DNA from: AP-15 sp963796155
GTDB taxonomy: Bacteria > Pseudomonadota > Alphaproteobacteria > ATCC43930 > CGMCC-115725
Assembly (NCBI GenBank): GCA_963796155.1
Contig: CAWCKT010000010.1
Coordinates: 62,001 to 126,000 of the forward strand
Direction: 5' to 3'
DNA length: 64,000 nucleotides
In this document: positions 8,795-18,540 of the stretch, piece after piece
How the letters are laid out: every line of letters begins with the position of its first letter
Position numbering within the stretch: position 1 is the stretch's first letter
The notes under the pieces: generated by a model
The model's database searches: none
Seen by the model: only the letters and a program-made list of their open reading frames with translations
What the model was told of the DNA's origin: nothing
Made by a program: the position numbers and the translations under genes

Positions 8795-10231
8795 TCAGCT
8801 TACCAGCGCCGGGAACTCTAGCCGGACCCGCAAGCCCGGTCGGTTATCGGCGAGTTCAACGGTGCCCCGATGTCGCCGAACGACGGCCCGGACGAGGCTC
8901 AATCCAAGGCCGTTTCCCGGCGTGCTGCGGCTCGGCTCAAGACGGACAAACCGGTCGAACACGGCCTCCCGATCCGCTTCGGGAATGCCTTGGCCCCGGT
9001 CGGTCACCTCGACAGCGGCGCGGCCTTCGCCGCGCAGCACCCGGATCTGAATTTCGCCTGCGCCGGCATATTTGAGGGCATTATCGAGCAGATTGGCGAT
9101 CGCCTGAGACAACAAGTGGCGAGAACCGCGAATTCTGACGCCGGGCTCTGTGGCGAGCGACAAGACGAACCCCTTTTCCTCGGCGACCGGCTCGTACAGT
9201 TCGGCTGCCGAGCGGGCTATCTCAGAAAGGTCCAGCGGTTCGGTGTGGTCGCGGCGCGCTCCCGACTCCAACTCGGCGATGCTGAGGAGGGCATTAAATG
9301 TGGCAAGCAGGCGATCGGCTTCGTCGATCGCCGCGCGGATTGCTTCCGTCTGAAGGGAAGCGTCGGCGGGACCGATTAGCGCCAGTTCGAGCCGGGCGCG
9401 CAGACGCGCGAGCGGCGTCTTCAAATCATGAGCGACGTCGTCGGTGACCTCACGCATTGCGTTCATCAGACGCTCGATCTGATCGAGCATGCGGTTGAGA
9501 TTGGCGGCCAACTGGTCGAACTCGTCGCTGGTGCCGTTGAGTGGAACGCGATCGGAAAGATTTCCGGCCATGACGCGCTCGCTGGTTCGGTTCACCTGTT
9601 CGACGCGTCGCAACAGATTGCGGCTCATCGCAGTACCGCCCAGGAGACCAACTCCGAGAGCGACCAAGCCGGCCCACAACAGCGTGGTCTTAACCCGGTT
9701 GCGGAAGGCGGTCGCATCGCTGACGTCGCGGCCGACCAGCAAACGGTAGCGGCCTGGGATGGTGAACGATACGCCCTGCGCGGGATGGGTCTCGATCCGG
9801 TCCTTAACCCGCGCCTCGGTCGTGAAGGACAACCGGCCAGCACGGGCGGATACCCCCGCCGGCCACGCCGCGATGTTGCCGGCGAGCGGCCTGCCGTCGG
9901 GATCGGTCACCAGATAGAGCATGCCGTCGCCCCGGTCGCCGGCACTGCGCGCCGCGACGATCTGAACGAGGCCGCTCAGGCCTCGCTGGGAATACTGCTC
10001 GGCCAGGCCGGTAATTTCGGCGTCGAGAGTCGCCTCGGTCTGGCGGTCGATAAAATCGGCACTCGTCCAGTACACGAACAACAGGACGCCCAAAACCGAG
10101 ACGGCGAACACCAGGAAATACAGGGCGGCTAGGCGGAAGGCATGCGTACGGACCAGCCGCTGCGTATTCCCGAAAACTCGGCCTGGCACGCTCCACGATC
10201 CCGGGTGGGAGAAAAGCTTTTCAGCGACCAT
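8795..10231 (-). CDS. Sensor histidine kinase (HAMP type)
   Basis: An inner-membrane sensor of about 478 residues. TM1 (LAALYFLVFAVSVLGVLLFVY), a periplasmic domain of about 130 residues, TM2 (LLWAGLVALGVGLLGG), HAMP, the HisKA box with phospho-acceptor His in DVAHDLKTPLARLR, and HATPase_c motifs N (NLLDNALKY), G1 (DRGQGIP) and G2 (GNGLGLSLV). The ATG at 10231 overlaps the upstream regulator stop by 11 bases, so the two are co-translated. The variant His box (DLKTPLARLR) is typical of heavy-metal/PhoQ-like kinases. The signal is unknown. Confidence 0.9.
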   Translation of the reverse strand: MVAEKLFSHPGSWSVPGRVFGNTQRLVRTHAFRLAALYFLVFAVSVLGVLLFVYWTSADFIDRQTEATLDAEITGLAEQYSQRGLSGLVQIVAARSAGDRGDGMLYLVTDPDGRPLAGNIAAWPAGVSARAGRLSFTTEARVKDRIETHPAQGVSFTIPGRYRLLVGRDVSDATAFRNRVKTTLLWAGLVALGVGLLGGTAMSRNLLRRVEQVNRTSERVMAGNLSDRVPLNGTSDEFDQLAANLNRMLDQIERLMNAMREVTDDVAHDLKTPLARLRARLELALIGPADASLQTEAIRAAIDEADRLLATFNALLSIAELESGARRDHTEPLDLSEIARSAAELYEPVAEEKGFVLSLATEPGVRIRGSRHLLSQAIANLLDNALKYAGAGEIQIRVLRGEGRAAVEVTDRGQGIPEADREAVFDRFVRLEPSRSTPGNGLGLSLVRAVVRRHRGTVELADNRPGLRVRLEFPALVS

Positions 10232-10928
10232 CAGGGATATCGCGCGGAGACTGCTCGGGAGCGCGCAGACAATAGCCTGCGCCACGCACCGTGTGCAGCA
10301 AGGGATTGTCGAAACTTTTGTCGATCTTCTGCCTCAACCGGCTGACATGAACGTCGATGACATTGGTCTGCGGGTCGAAGTGATAATCCCAGACGTGTTC
10401 GAGCAGCATCGTGCGGGTGACGACATGGCCGGCATTGCGCATCAGATACTCGAGGAGCCGGAACTCGCGCGGCAACACCTCGATCGATTTGTCGCGACGC
10501 TTGACCGTCCGCGTCAGCAGATCGAGCTCGAGATCCGCCACCCGCAACTTTGTGGTCGTCTGCGTCGCAGCGCCTCGCCGCAGCAGCACCTCCAGGCGCG
10601 CAAGCAACTCGCTGAAGGCAAAGGGCTTGACCAGATAGTCATCACCGCCGGCGCGCAAACCTTTGACCCGATCGTTGACGCTGCCGAGCGCACTGAGGAT
10701 CAGGGCCGGCGCGGAGATTCCAGCCGAGCGCAACGCTCCGAGCATCGCGAGGCCGTCCATGCTCGGTAGCATGCGATCAAGAACGATCGCGTCGTAACTG
10801 CCCGAGGTCGCGAGGTACAACCCTTCGCGCCCATCGCCAGCCCGGTCAACTGTGTACCCACTCTCGCTCAGCCCCTTGACCAGATAGAGGGCAGTTTCGC
10901 GATCATCTTCGACGACAAGGATCTTCAT
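10221..10928 (-). CDS. OmpR/PhoB-family response regulator
   Basis: 235 residues from ATG 10928 (MKILVVEDDRETALYLVKGL). The receiver domain has the acidic pair ED, the phospho-acceptor Asp in AIVLDRMLP, Ser in LILSAL and Lys in LVKPFAF. The winged-helix output domain includes LPREFRLLEYLMRNAG and VHVSRLRQKI. A longer in-frame opening 25 codons upstream is not family-like. It forms an operon with the HAMP kinase that follows it and is divergent from the SUF operon. Confidence 0.93.
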   Translation of the reverse strand: MKILVVEDDRETALYLVKGLSESGYTVDRAGDGREGLYLATSGSYDAIVLDRMLPSMDGLAMLGALRSAGISAPALILSALGSVNDRVKGLRAGGDDYLVKPFAFSELLARLEVLLRRGAATQTTTKLRVADLELDLLTRTVKRRDKSIEVLPREFRLLEYLMRNAGHVVTRTMLLEHVWDYHFDPQTNVIDVHVSRLRQKIDKSFDNPLLHTVRGAGYCLRAPEQSPRDIPDGR

Positions 10929-11102
10929 CGCATCGGTGGCAGGCGCCGGCTTCAAGGATGATGACGAAGTGGTGTCCAAGAGCGCGTCGAGCAAGCTGAG
11001 CACTCAAAACCAACACCCTTACCCCCGCCGGAAGCGAGGGGCAGGCTCCCGTCTAAGATTTTGGGCTTGACCGGGTTGGATCGGGTAACGATTTATAACG
11101 TA

Positions 11103-11122
11103 CCAAATCAGTCCGAATTTGG
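11103..11122. promoter_or_regulatory. Inverted repeat upstream of SUF regulator (candidate operator)
   Basis: CCAAAT - 8 bp - ATTTGG is a perfect 6-bp dyad located 30 bp before the Rrf2 start, just downstream of a TTGACC/GATTTA promoter-like pair. Rrf2-family Fe-S regulators usually bind dyads in their own promoter, so this is a candidate autoregulatory site; no direct proof. Confidence 0.4.
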
Positions 11123-11152
11123 CCTCAACCAAAATCGGGCACCGAGGAAGTG

Positions 11153-11619
11153 ATGATCATCCTCAGCAAGCTCGCCGATTACGGCGTCATCGTCGCTACG
11201 CATCTCGGGGCGTTTCCCGACCGCCGACTAACCGCCAGCGCGGTCGCCGCCGCAACGCGGCTGCCCCAGGCGACTGTCGCCAAGTTGTTGAAGGTCTTGG
11301 CGCATGCGGGGCTGGTGACGGCCACCCGAGGCGCCGCCGGCGGGTACCGTCTGGCCCGCGAGCCGACGGCGATTTCGGTCGCCGAGGTCGTTGCCGCGAT
11401 CGATGGCGACATCGGCCTGACCCAGTGCTCGATCCACGTCGATGAATGCACGCGCACGACCTATTGCCCGACCCGGCCGCACTGGACGGCGATCAACCGT
11501 GCGGTGGGGCAGGCGCTGGCGGCGGTTTCGCTCGACGCGATGATCACCCCGGCCGCTTTTTTGCCGCGGATGCCCGCGCGCACCCCTTTGTCCGAACCTG
11601 ACGAGCCAAGATATTCGGC

Positions 11620-11623
<4 letters not shown>
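11153..11623 (+). CDS. SUF operon Rrf2-family transcriptional regulator
   Basis: 156 residues from ATG 11153; GTG three bases upstream is equally possible, with GAGG at proper spacing. The Rrf2 winged-helix N-terminus is ILSKLADYGVIVATHLGAF, with the recognition region LPQATVAKLLKVLAHAGL and the GAAGGYRLAREP wing. Three cysteines (CSIHVDECTRTTYC) fit the usual Fe-S ligand triad of the family. It heads the SUF operon, its stop overlapping the sufB start (ATGA). It probably senses Fe-S status and represses or activates the operon. Confidence 0.9.
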
Positions 11624-13073
<1,450 letters not shown>

Positions 13074-13074
<1 letters not shown>

Positions 13075-13853
13075 TGGCGGCGTCAATGACCGCAGCGGTG
13101 CCAATGCTCGAGATAAGCAATCTGCATGCGCGGATCGCCGATGGCCGCGAGATCTTGCGCGGCATCGATCTTTCTGTGAATGGCGGTGAGGTGCACGCGA
13201 TCATGGGGCCGAACGGCTCCGGCAAGAGCACGCTCGCCGCCGTGCTTGGCGGCCGCGACGGCTATGAGGTCAGCGAGGGTACGGTCACCTATCTCGGCCG
13301 CGATCTCCTGGCGATGCCGGCCGAGGAGCGGGCGCGCGAAGGGCTGTTTCTCGCCTTCCAGTACCCGGTCGAGATCCCCGGCGTGAACAACATGTATTTC
13401 CTGCGCACCGCGATCAACGCGCAGCGCCGCCATCGCGGCGAGCCCGAGCTCGACGCCGGCCAGTTTCTCAGGGCGGTGCGGGCTCAGCTTAGGCTCTTGG
13501 ACGTCGGCGAGGACCTTTTGCAGCGCGCGGTCAATGTCGGTTTTTCCGGCGGCGAGAAGAAGCGCAACGAGATCTTTCAAATGGCGATGCTGGAGCCGCG
13601 CCTCGCGATCCTCGACGAGACCGACAGCGGTCTCGACATCGACGCGCTGAAGGCCGTGGCGCGCGGCGTCAACCAGCAACGCGCGCTCGACCGCGCGATC
13701 GTCTTGATCACCCACTACCAGCGCCTGCTCAGCTATATTGAGCCCGATCGCGTGCACGTGCTGCAAGGGGGCCGCATCGTCGAGTCCGGGGACAAGGATC
13801 TCGCGGTCGAGCTCGAGCGGCGTGGCTACGGTCTCGTCGGGGACGCCGCGTGA
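13074..13853 (+). CDS. sufC: Fe-S cluster assembly ATPase SufC
   Basis: ABC-type ATPase that drives conformational change of SufBD. 259 residues from ATG 13074, which overlaps the sufB stop; an internal ATG at 13104 (MLEISNLHA) matches the usual family start. Walker A GPNGSGKST, Q-loop FQYPVEIPGV, signature SGGEKKRNEI, Walker B LAILDETDSGLDID and the switch His in LITHYQRLL are all intact. ETDSGLD in place of DEPTSGLD is characteristic of SufC. Confidence 0.97.
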
Positions 13854-13872
13854 CCGCTGCGGAACAACGCCG

Positions 13873-15187
13873 ATGAGCGACGTCATCAATTTCCCCGTCA
13901 AGCCTGAGGCGCGGCCTTATCTTGACGCATTCGCCGGCGGTAGGCGTGGCGAGCCCGAATGGCTCCGCACCCGGCGCCGGCGTGATCTGACCCGCTTTGC
14001 CGAACAAGGGTTCCCGAGTCGTCGCAGCGAAGCCTGGCGTTACATTGATCTGCGGGCGCTGGAGGAGCAGCCGAAGTTGCCGAATGCTCGCCCCGCCGTC
14101 GCGGCCGACGGAACGATCCAGGTCGAGCTCGGCCAGGTCGAGTTGGGAGGCGGGACGCATGTTGTACTGGTCAATGGCCGTCTAGATCCCGAGCTCTCCC
14201 ATCTCGACAGGTCCGCAGCCGCAATGCCGGGCGTGTGGCTCGGCTCGATGGCTCGAGCGATCGAGGAGAAGCCAGAGTTTGCAAGCGGCGAGATCGAAAG
14301 CAGGTCACCGTTTGCAGCGCTGAACGGAGCCTTCTTTTCCGATGGATTTGTCCTTGCGGTCGATGCCGGCGTTGAGGTCAATCAGCCGATCGAGATTGTT
14401 CATCTCGGGTCCGGTGACGCCTCGCTCCATACCCGCAGCTTGATCTCGCTGGGGCGTGGCAGTCGCGCCTCGATCATCGAGACTTATGCCGGTGTTGGTG
14501 GGTATTGGCGCAACGACCTGGTGGCGCTGCGGCTCGGCGAGACGGCCGAGCTCGAACGCGTGGTGGTGATCGAGGAAGCCGCTGCAGCGCTGCATTTTGA
14601 TGAAATGGTCGTGCAGCTCGACGCGCACTGCCGATTGGCGAACTTCGTGCTGCTTCTTGGCGGCCGCACCGTGCGGCACGAGGTGAGCGTCTGCATGACG
14701 GGCGCGGGAGCGCGCTGCCGGCTCGACGGGGCTTTCGTGGTCGGCGGCCGTCAGGAGGCGAACATCATCACTGCGGTCGACCACGCGTCGCCGGGCGGCG
14801 AAACCCGCGAGGTGTTCAAAGGGGTCGCCGCCGGGCGGGCACACGGCGCCTTTCAGGGCCGCATCACAGTTCGGCCGGGCGCGCAAAAGGTCGACGCCCA
14901 TCAGCTCAGCCGCAACCTCGTGCTGAGCCCGCGCGCGGCGATCGATACCAAGCCCGAGCTGGAGATCTACGCCGACGATGTGAAGTGCAGCCATGGTGCG
15001 GCGGTCGGCGATCTCGACGAAGCCGCACTCTTCTACCTGAGCTACCCGCGGCATCGGGCGCGAGGAGGCGCGGCGGATGCTGATCGAGGCCTTTGTCCGC
15101 GAGGCGGTCGAGCTGGTCGGTTCGCCGCTGCTGCGCGAGCACTTGTTGTCGCGGCTTGCTCGCCGCTTGGCGATGTTGGAGGAATGA
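13873..15187 (+). CDS. sufD: Fe-S cluster assembly protein SufD (frameshifted as read)
   Basis: Partner of SufB. It begins MSDVINFPVKPEARPYLDAF and shows RRSEAWRYIDLRAL and the C-terminal KCSHGAAVGDLDEAALFYL core. After LFYLSY the first frame loses homology. The expected tail (RGIGREEARRMLIEAFVREA, on to RLAMLEE) is in the next frame and stops at 15187. One extra C in CCC at 15045-15047 explains it; corrected length is about 437 residues. The uncorrected frame has no stop and runs into sufS. Loss of sufD would be hard to tolerate, so a sequence error is likely, but a real fusion cannot be excluded. Confidence 0.88.
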
Positions 15188-16482
15188 GGATGACGACGGC
15201 GAGCTTGCGGAGGGTCGATCCGGTAGTCCCCGCCCTTCCCTGCCCCGCAAGCGGGGGAGGGCCGGGGAGGGAGTTCGACCCGCGGTCGCTCAGGCGGGAG
15301 TTTCCGATTTTTGCGAGCAACCCGGATCTCGTATTCCTCGATTCCGGTGCCAGCGCTCAGAAACCCCGCGCAGTGATCGACCGTATCGCCGACTACTACC
15401 GCACCGACTATGCCAACGTGCACCGCGGCGTCTATCGCCTGAGCGCGCGCTCGACCGAGCTGTTCGAAGAGGCGCGCGAGAAGGTGCGGCGTTTCCTGAA
15501 CGCCGTCGACCCGCGCGAGATCGTGTTTGTGCGCAACACTACCGAGGCGATCAACCTTGTCGCTCAGAGCTGGGGGCCGGCGTTCCTCAAGCCGGGCGAC
15601 GAGGTGCTGATCAGCGTACTCGAGCATCATTCCAATATTGTGCCCTGGCAGCTGCTGCGCGATCGGATCGGCATCCGGCTGGTCGTGGCGCCGCTCGATG
15701 CGACGGGCGGGCTGGATCTGGCCGGCTTCGAGGCGCGCCTGTCGCCGCGCACTCGGCTCGTCGCGGTTACTCACGTCGCCAACGCCACCGGTGCCGTCGT
15801 TCCGGTGGAAACAATTGTGCAGCTGGCGCATCAGAGAGGCGCCAAGGTGCTGATCGACGGCAGCCAGGCGGCGCCGCGGCTGCCGGTCGATGTGCAGGCG
15901 CTGGGCTGTGACTTCTACGCCCTGACGGGTCATAAGGTTTATGGGCCGACCGGGATCGGCGCACTCTATGGGCGTTACAATCTGCTTGCCGCAATGCCGC
16001 CCTGGCAAGGCGGCGGCGAAATGATCCTCCACGTCACCTTTGACAAGACCGAGTACCAGGATCCTCCGCACCGGTTCGAGGCCGGCACGCCGGACATCGC
16101 CGGCGCGATCGGGCTCGGCGCGGCGATCGACTTTGTCGAGGCGCTCGGGCGCGACAACATCCTCGAGCATGAGGAGGCACTGACCGGCTATGGCGTCGAC
16201 CGGCTATCGCGCATCCCGGGGCTGCGGTTGCTCGACGCCGGCCAGCGGCGGCTCGGCATTCTTTCCTTCGACTTGGAGGGCGTGCATCCGCACGACGTCG
16301 CTCAAATCCTCGATCAGCACCATGTCGCGGTGCGCGCCGGAGACCATTGCGCCCAGCCGCTGATGGAGTGGTTCGGTCTCCCCGGGACGACCCGCGCCTC
16401 GCTCGGCGTCTACAATGACGAGCGCGACATCGATCGGTTGGCGGCCGCGATCGAGGCGGCCCGGGAGATGTTCCGGCGATGA
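15184..16482 (+). CDS. sufS: Cysteine desulfurase SufS
   Basis: PLP enzyme that takes sulfur from cysteine to a persulfide for cluster assembly. 432 residues from ATG 15184, overlapping the sufD stop; ATG 15190 is an alternative. The PLP Lys is in ALTGHKVYGPTG, cofactor-contact motifs are EHHSNIVPW and VTHVANATG, and the active-site Cys is in RAGDHCAQPLMEWFG. Residues about 15-32 are not family-like: they are encoded by a GC-rich palindrome (15226-15273) inserted before FDPRSLRREFPI. The partner SufU follows directly. Confidence 0.95.
   Translation: MRMTTASLRRVDPVVPALPCPASGGGPGREFDPRSLRREFPIFASNPDLVFLDSGASAQKPRAVIDRIADYYRTDYANVHRGVYRLSARSTELFEEAREKVRRFLNAVDPREIVFVRNTTEAINLVAQSWGPAFLKPGDEVLISVLEHHSNIVPWQLLRDRIGIRLVVAPLDATGGLDLAGFEARLSPRTRLVAVTHVANATGAVVPVETIVQLAHQRGAKVLIDGSQAAPRLPVDVQALGCDFYALTGHKVYGPTGIGALYGRYNLLAAMPPWQGGGEMILHVTFDKTEYQDPPHRFEAGTPDIAGAIGLGAAIDFVEALGRDNILEHEEALTGYGVDRLSRIPGLRLLDAGQRRLGILSFDLEGVHPHDVAQILDQHHVAVRAGDHCAQPLMEWFGLPGTTRASLGVYNDERDIDRLAAAIEAAREMFRR
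15226..15273. repeat. REP-like GC-rich palindrome inside sufS 5' end
   Basis: CCCTGCCCCGC - AA - GCGGGGGAGGG forms a long near-perfect hairpin flanked by further C-rich and G-rich blocks. Related palindromes occur at 45110-45174 and 60240-60372 in this window. Here it lies within coding sequence and supplies the VPALPCPASGGGPGRE residues of SufS. Confidence 0.7.
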
Positions 16483-16946
16483 TGGATCTGCGCGAACTTT
16501 ACCAGGACATCATCCTCGATCACGGGCGCCACCCGCGCAACTTTCGCACGATCGAGCATCCGACCCATTTCGCCCAAGGCCACAACCCGCTGTGCGGCGA
16601 CCGGGTGACGGTCTACCTGTCGCTCGACGGCGACCGCATCGCCGATGTCGCGTTCCAGGGCCGCGGCTGCGCGATCTCGACCGCGGCAGCCTCGCTGATG
16701 ACCGAGGTGCTCAAGGGCAAGACGGTCGAGGAGGCGCGGGCCCTTTTCGCGCAATTCCATGCCCGCGTCACGGGCGGCGAGCCGGCGGCGCTGCCCGAAC
16801 CGCTGGCCGAGGAGGCCGAGCGGCTCGAGCCCCTGACCGGGGTCAAGGCATACCCGGCCAGGGTCAAGTGCGCGACATTGTCCTGGCACGCGCTGGAGGC
16901 CGCGTTGAAGGGCGGCGGTGCGGGCGTGACGATAAAGACGGAGTAA
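16479..16946 (+). CDS. sufU: SUF Fe-S scaffold/sulfur-acceptor protein SufU
   Basis: 155 residues, NifU-N/IscU fold. The three conserved cysteines are present (NPLCGD, GRGCAIS, RVKCATLSW), as is the extra segment before the third Cys (EPLTGVKAYPARVKC) that distinguishes SufU from IscU. SufU accepts sulfur from SufS in a zinc-dependent way in Gram-positives; alphaproteobacterial members are presumed to act alike. The ATG overlaps the sufS stop (ATGA). Confidence 0.93.
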   Translation: MMDLRELYQDIILDHGRHPRNFRTIEHPTHFAQGHNPLCGDRVTVYLSLDGDRIADVAFQGRGCAISTAAASLMTEVLKGKTVEEARALFAQFHARVTGGEPAALPEPLAEEAERLEPLTGVKAYPARVKCATLSWHALEAALKGGGAGVTIKTE

Positions 16947-16950
16947 CAAG

Positions 16951-17337
16951 ATGGATCGCGATCCGTTCGACTTCGCGCCCGAGGGGGTCGCCACCGGGAC
17001 CGAGGTCGAGCGCCCGGAAGGGGGCGAGGACGATCCGGCGCTTCTGGCGCCGGTGCTGGAGGCGCTGAAGACGGTGCGGGATCCGGAAATCCCGATGGAT
17101 CTCGTCGAGCTCGGCCTGATCTACGAGCTGATCGTCAAGCAGGGCGGTACGGTGTATGTCGAGATGACATTGACGACGCCCGCTTGCCCGGTCGCCGCGA
17201 GCATGCCCGGCGAGGTCGAGACGGCGATCCGTGCCGTCCCCGGCGTCAATGATGTGCGCGTCAAACTGGTATGGACGCCCCCCTGGGGACCCGAGCGGAT
17301 GAGTGAGGAGGCGCGGCTCGAACTCGGGATGCTGTGA
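16951..17337 (+). CDS. sufT: SUF-associated MIP18/DUF59 protein (SufT)
   Basis: 128 residues. The DUF59 core is LEALKTVRDPEIPMDLVELGLIY with the reactive DPE motif, then VEMTLTTPACPVAASMPGEV carrying the conserved Cys. This family (SufT, PaaD, MIP18) helps mature Fe-S proteins. It lies four bases after sufU and is the last gene of the SUF operon. No sufA/erpA-type carrier follows, which is unusual for this arrangement. The N-terminal 30 acidic residues are variable. Confidence 0.9.
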   Translation: MDRDPFDFAPEGVATGTEVERPEGGEDDPALLAPVLEALKTVRDPEIPMDLVELGLIYELIVKQGGTVYVEMTLTTPACPVAASMPGEVETAIRAVPGVNDVRVKLVWTPPWGPERMSEEARLELGML

Positions 17338-17718
17338 CCCGGAGCGAGACCAATCACATCATTAGATCGTCGCACGATCCGCTTTGTCGCGGGGCCAGGT
17401 CACTTCGGAGTGATGCTGCGAGGCAGGATCGGCGGTGCCCATCGGAGGACGAGACCGGTCAGGGCGGCCAATGAGCGCTTTCAAGATCCGCCAGCCTATC
17501 CTGGATGTAGTCGCGGGCTCCCGAGGAAAGATCGCCGACGCGGAAGAAGAGTGCAGCGATTCCGGTCAAGATGCACACGAACATTAGCCTTCGCAGTAAA
17601 TTCCATGGCATGCGTGAACCCGGATCAGCCAATCGGGAACGATTAGGATTTGCTCAATCATACCATCCCTACGTAAAGTCTTGATGCTAATTTGTGGTTA
17701 ATTTGCCGACAAATTTAC
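17338..17718. other. Non-coding region downstream of SUF operon
   Basis: About 380 bases with no supportable gene. Composition becomes AT-rich toward 17600-17720. With the adjacent cystathionine gamma-synthase remnant it looks like decayed coding DNA rather than regulatory sequence. Confidence 0.5.
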
Positions 17719-17935
17719 TTAATTACGCGCTGTTGGCAGGACGAACACCAGCGAGGCGGTGCCGACTTCGAGCGCCGTCAGCAGCGCCTGCGGCTGGTCG
17801 TAGCTCGGGTTATCGGGATCGCGCAGAAACGTCGTCGCCATGTGGACCGGCAAGACGACCGCACCGGTCGAAGTATCGGTCTAGCCCAACGCCTGTGCGG
17901 CGAGCGTCGCGGGTGAGGTGATTTGCCGGTCATCG
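17719..17935 (-). pseudogene. Cystathionine gamma-synthase-like (Cys/Met PLP enzyme) remnant
   Basis: The minus strand reads SPATLAAQALG, then TAG in place of a Trp codon, then TDTSTGAVVLPVHMATTFLR, DPDNPSYDQPQALLTALEVG, and ends at TAA after LPTARN. This matches the N-terminal 70 or so residues of trans-sulfuration PLP enzymes (TGAVVPPIHLATTF, DNPTYDQPQ... blocks). An internal stretch between DPDN and PSYDQ is missing, and the remaining roughly 300 residues are absent. It carries a nonsense codon, a deletion and a C-terminal truncation, so it is a dead gene fragment. Confidence 0.75.
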
Positions 17936-17996
17936 ACAAGCCTTTCGGTGTATGCTCTCTGCTCGTCGTCCCCGAACAGATAGCTCAAACCGCCGT

Positions 17997-18470
17997 ATGA
18001 CAACGCGCCGGGCTCTGTTGCTGCTCTTCGGGGCTATGGCGGCAAGCTCACTCGTACTTTCGGCCGAAGCCCAGCTCCAGCGCTTCGCGACATCCGAGCT
18101 GACGATCGTCAGCGCGACTGGGCCGCATCGCTTTACAGTCGAAGTGGCCGAAACCCCGGCCCAGATGGAACAGGGTCTAATGTTCCGGCGGAGCATGGCG
18201 CCTGACGCGGGGATGCTGTTCGATTACAAAACGCCGACCGTGGCAACGATGTGGATGCGCAACACGCTGATCCCGCTCGACATGCTGTTTGTCGATGCGC
18301 AAGGCCGCATCGTCAACATCCGCGAGCGCGCGGTGCCACAATCGCTCGATGTGATTTCCGCGGCGGCGCCGGTTCGCGCGGTGATCGAGCTGAACGGCGG
18401 CACCGTCGCGCGCCTCGGCATTGCGCCCGGCGACCAAGTCCAGCATCCGATCTTTGGCAATGCCTCCTGA
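17997..18470 (+). CDS. DUF192 family exported protein
   Basis: 157 residues from ATG 17997 (MTTRRALLLLFGAMAASSLV). The signal peptide ends about residue 26 (SAEA-QL). DUF192 features: TVEVAETPAQMEQGLMFRR, MLFDY, and the MWMRNTLIPLDMLFVDAQGR block, then IELNGGTVARLGIAPGDQV. The family is a small beta-barrel of unknown function, usually periplasmic. It stands alone, convergent with the alpha/beta hydrolase. Confidence 0.9.
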   Translation: MTTRRALLLLFGAMAASSLVLSAEAQLQRFATSELTIVSATGPHRFTVEVAETPAQMEQGLMFRRSMAPDAGMLFDYKTPTVATMWMRNTLIPLDMLFVDAQGRIVNIRERAVPQSLDVISAAAPVRAVIELNGGTVARLGIAPGDQVQHPIFGNAS

Positions 18471-18540
18471 CCCGCTTTGTTGCCGGAGGGTCAGCGTTTG
18501 CGCGCTTATGCCAAGCGGCCGCCGATCAGCCGAAGGCAGT

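Noticed and set aside
14305..16170. Minus-strand frame of 621 codons
   Set aside because: Antisense to sufD/sufS; no recognisable domain.
13738..16482. A single 914-codon SufD-SufS fusion protein
   Set aside because: It exists only because of a one-base shift at 15045-15047; the native SufD C-terminus and stop are intact in the next frame and overlap the sufS ATG.
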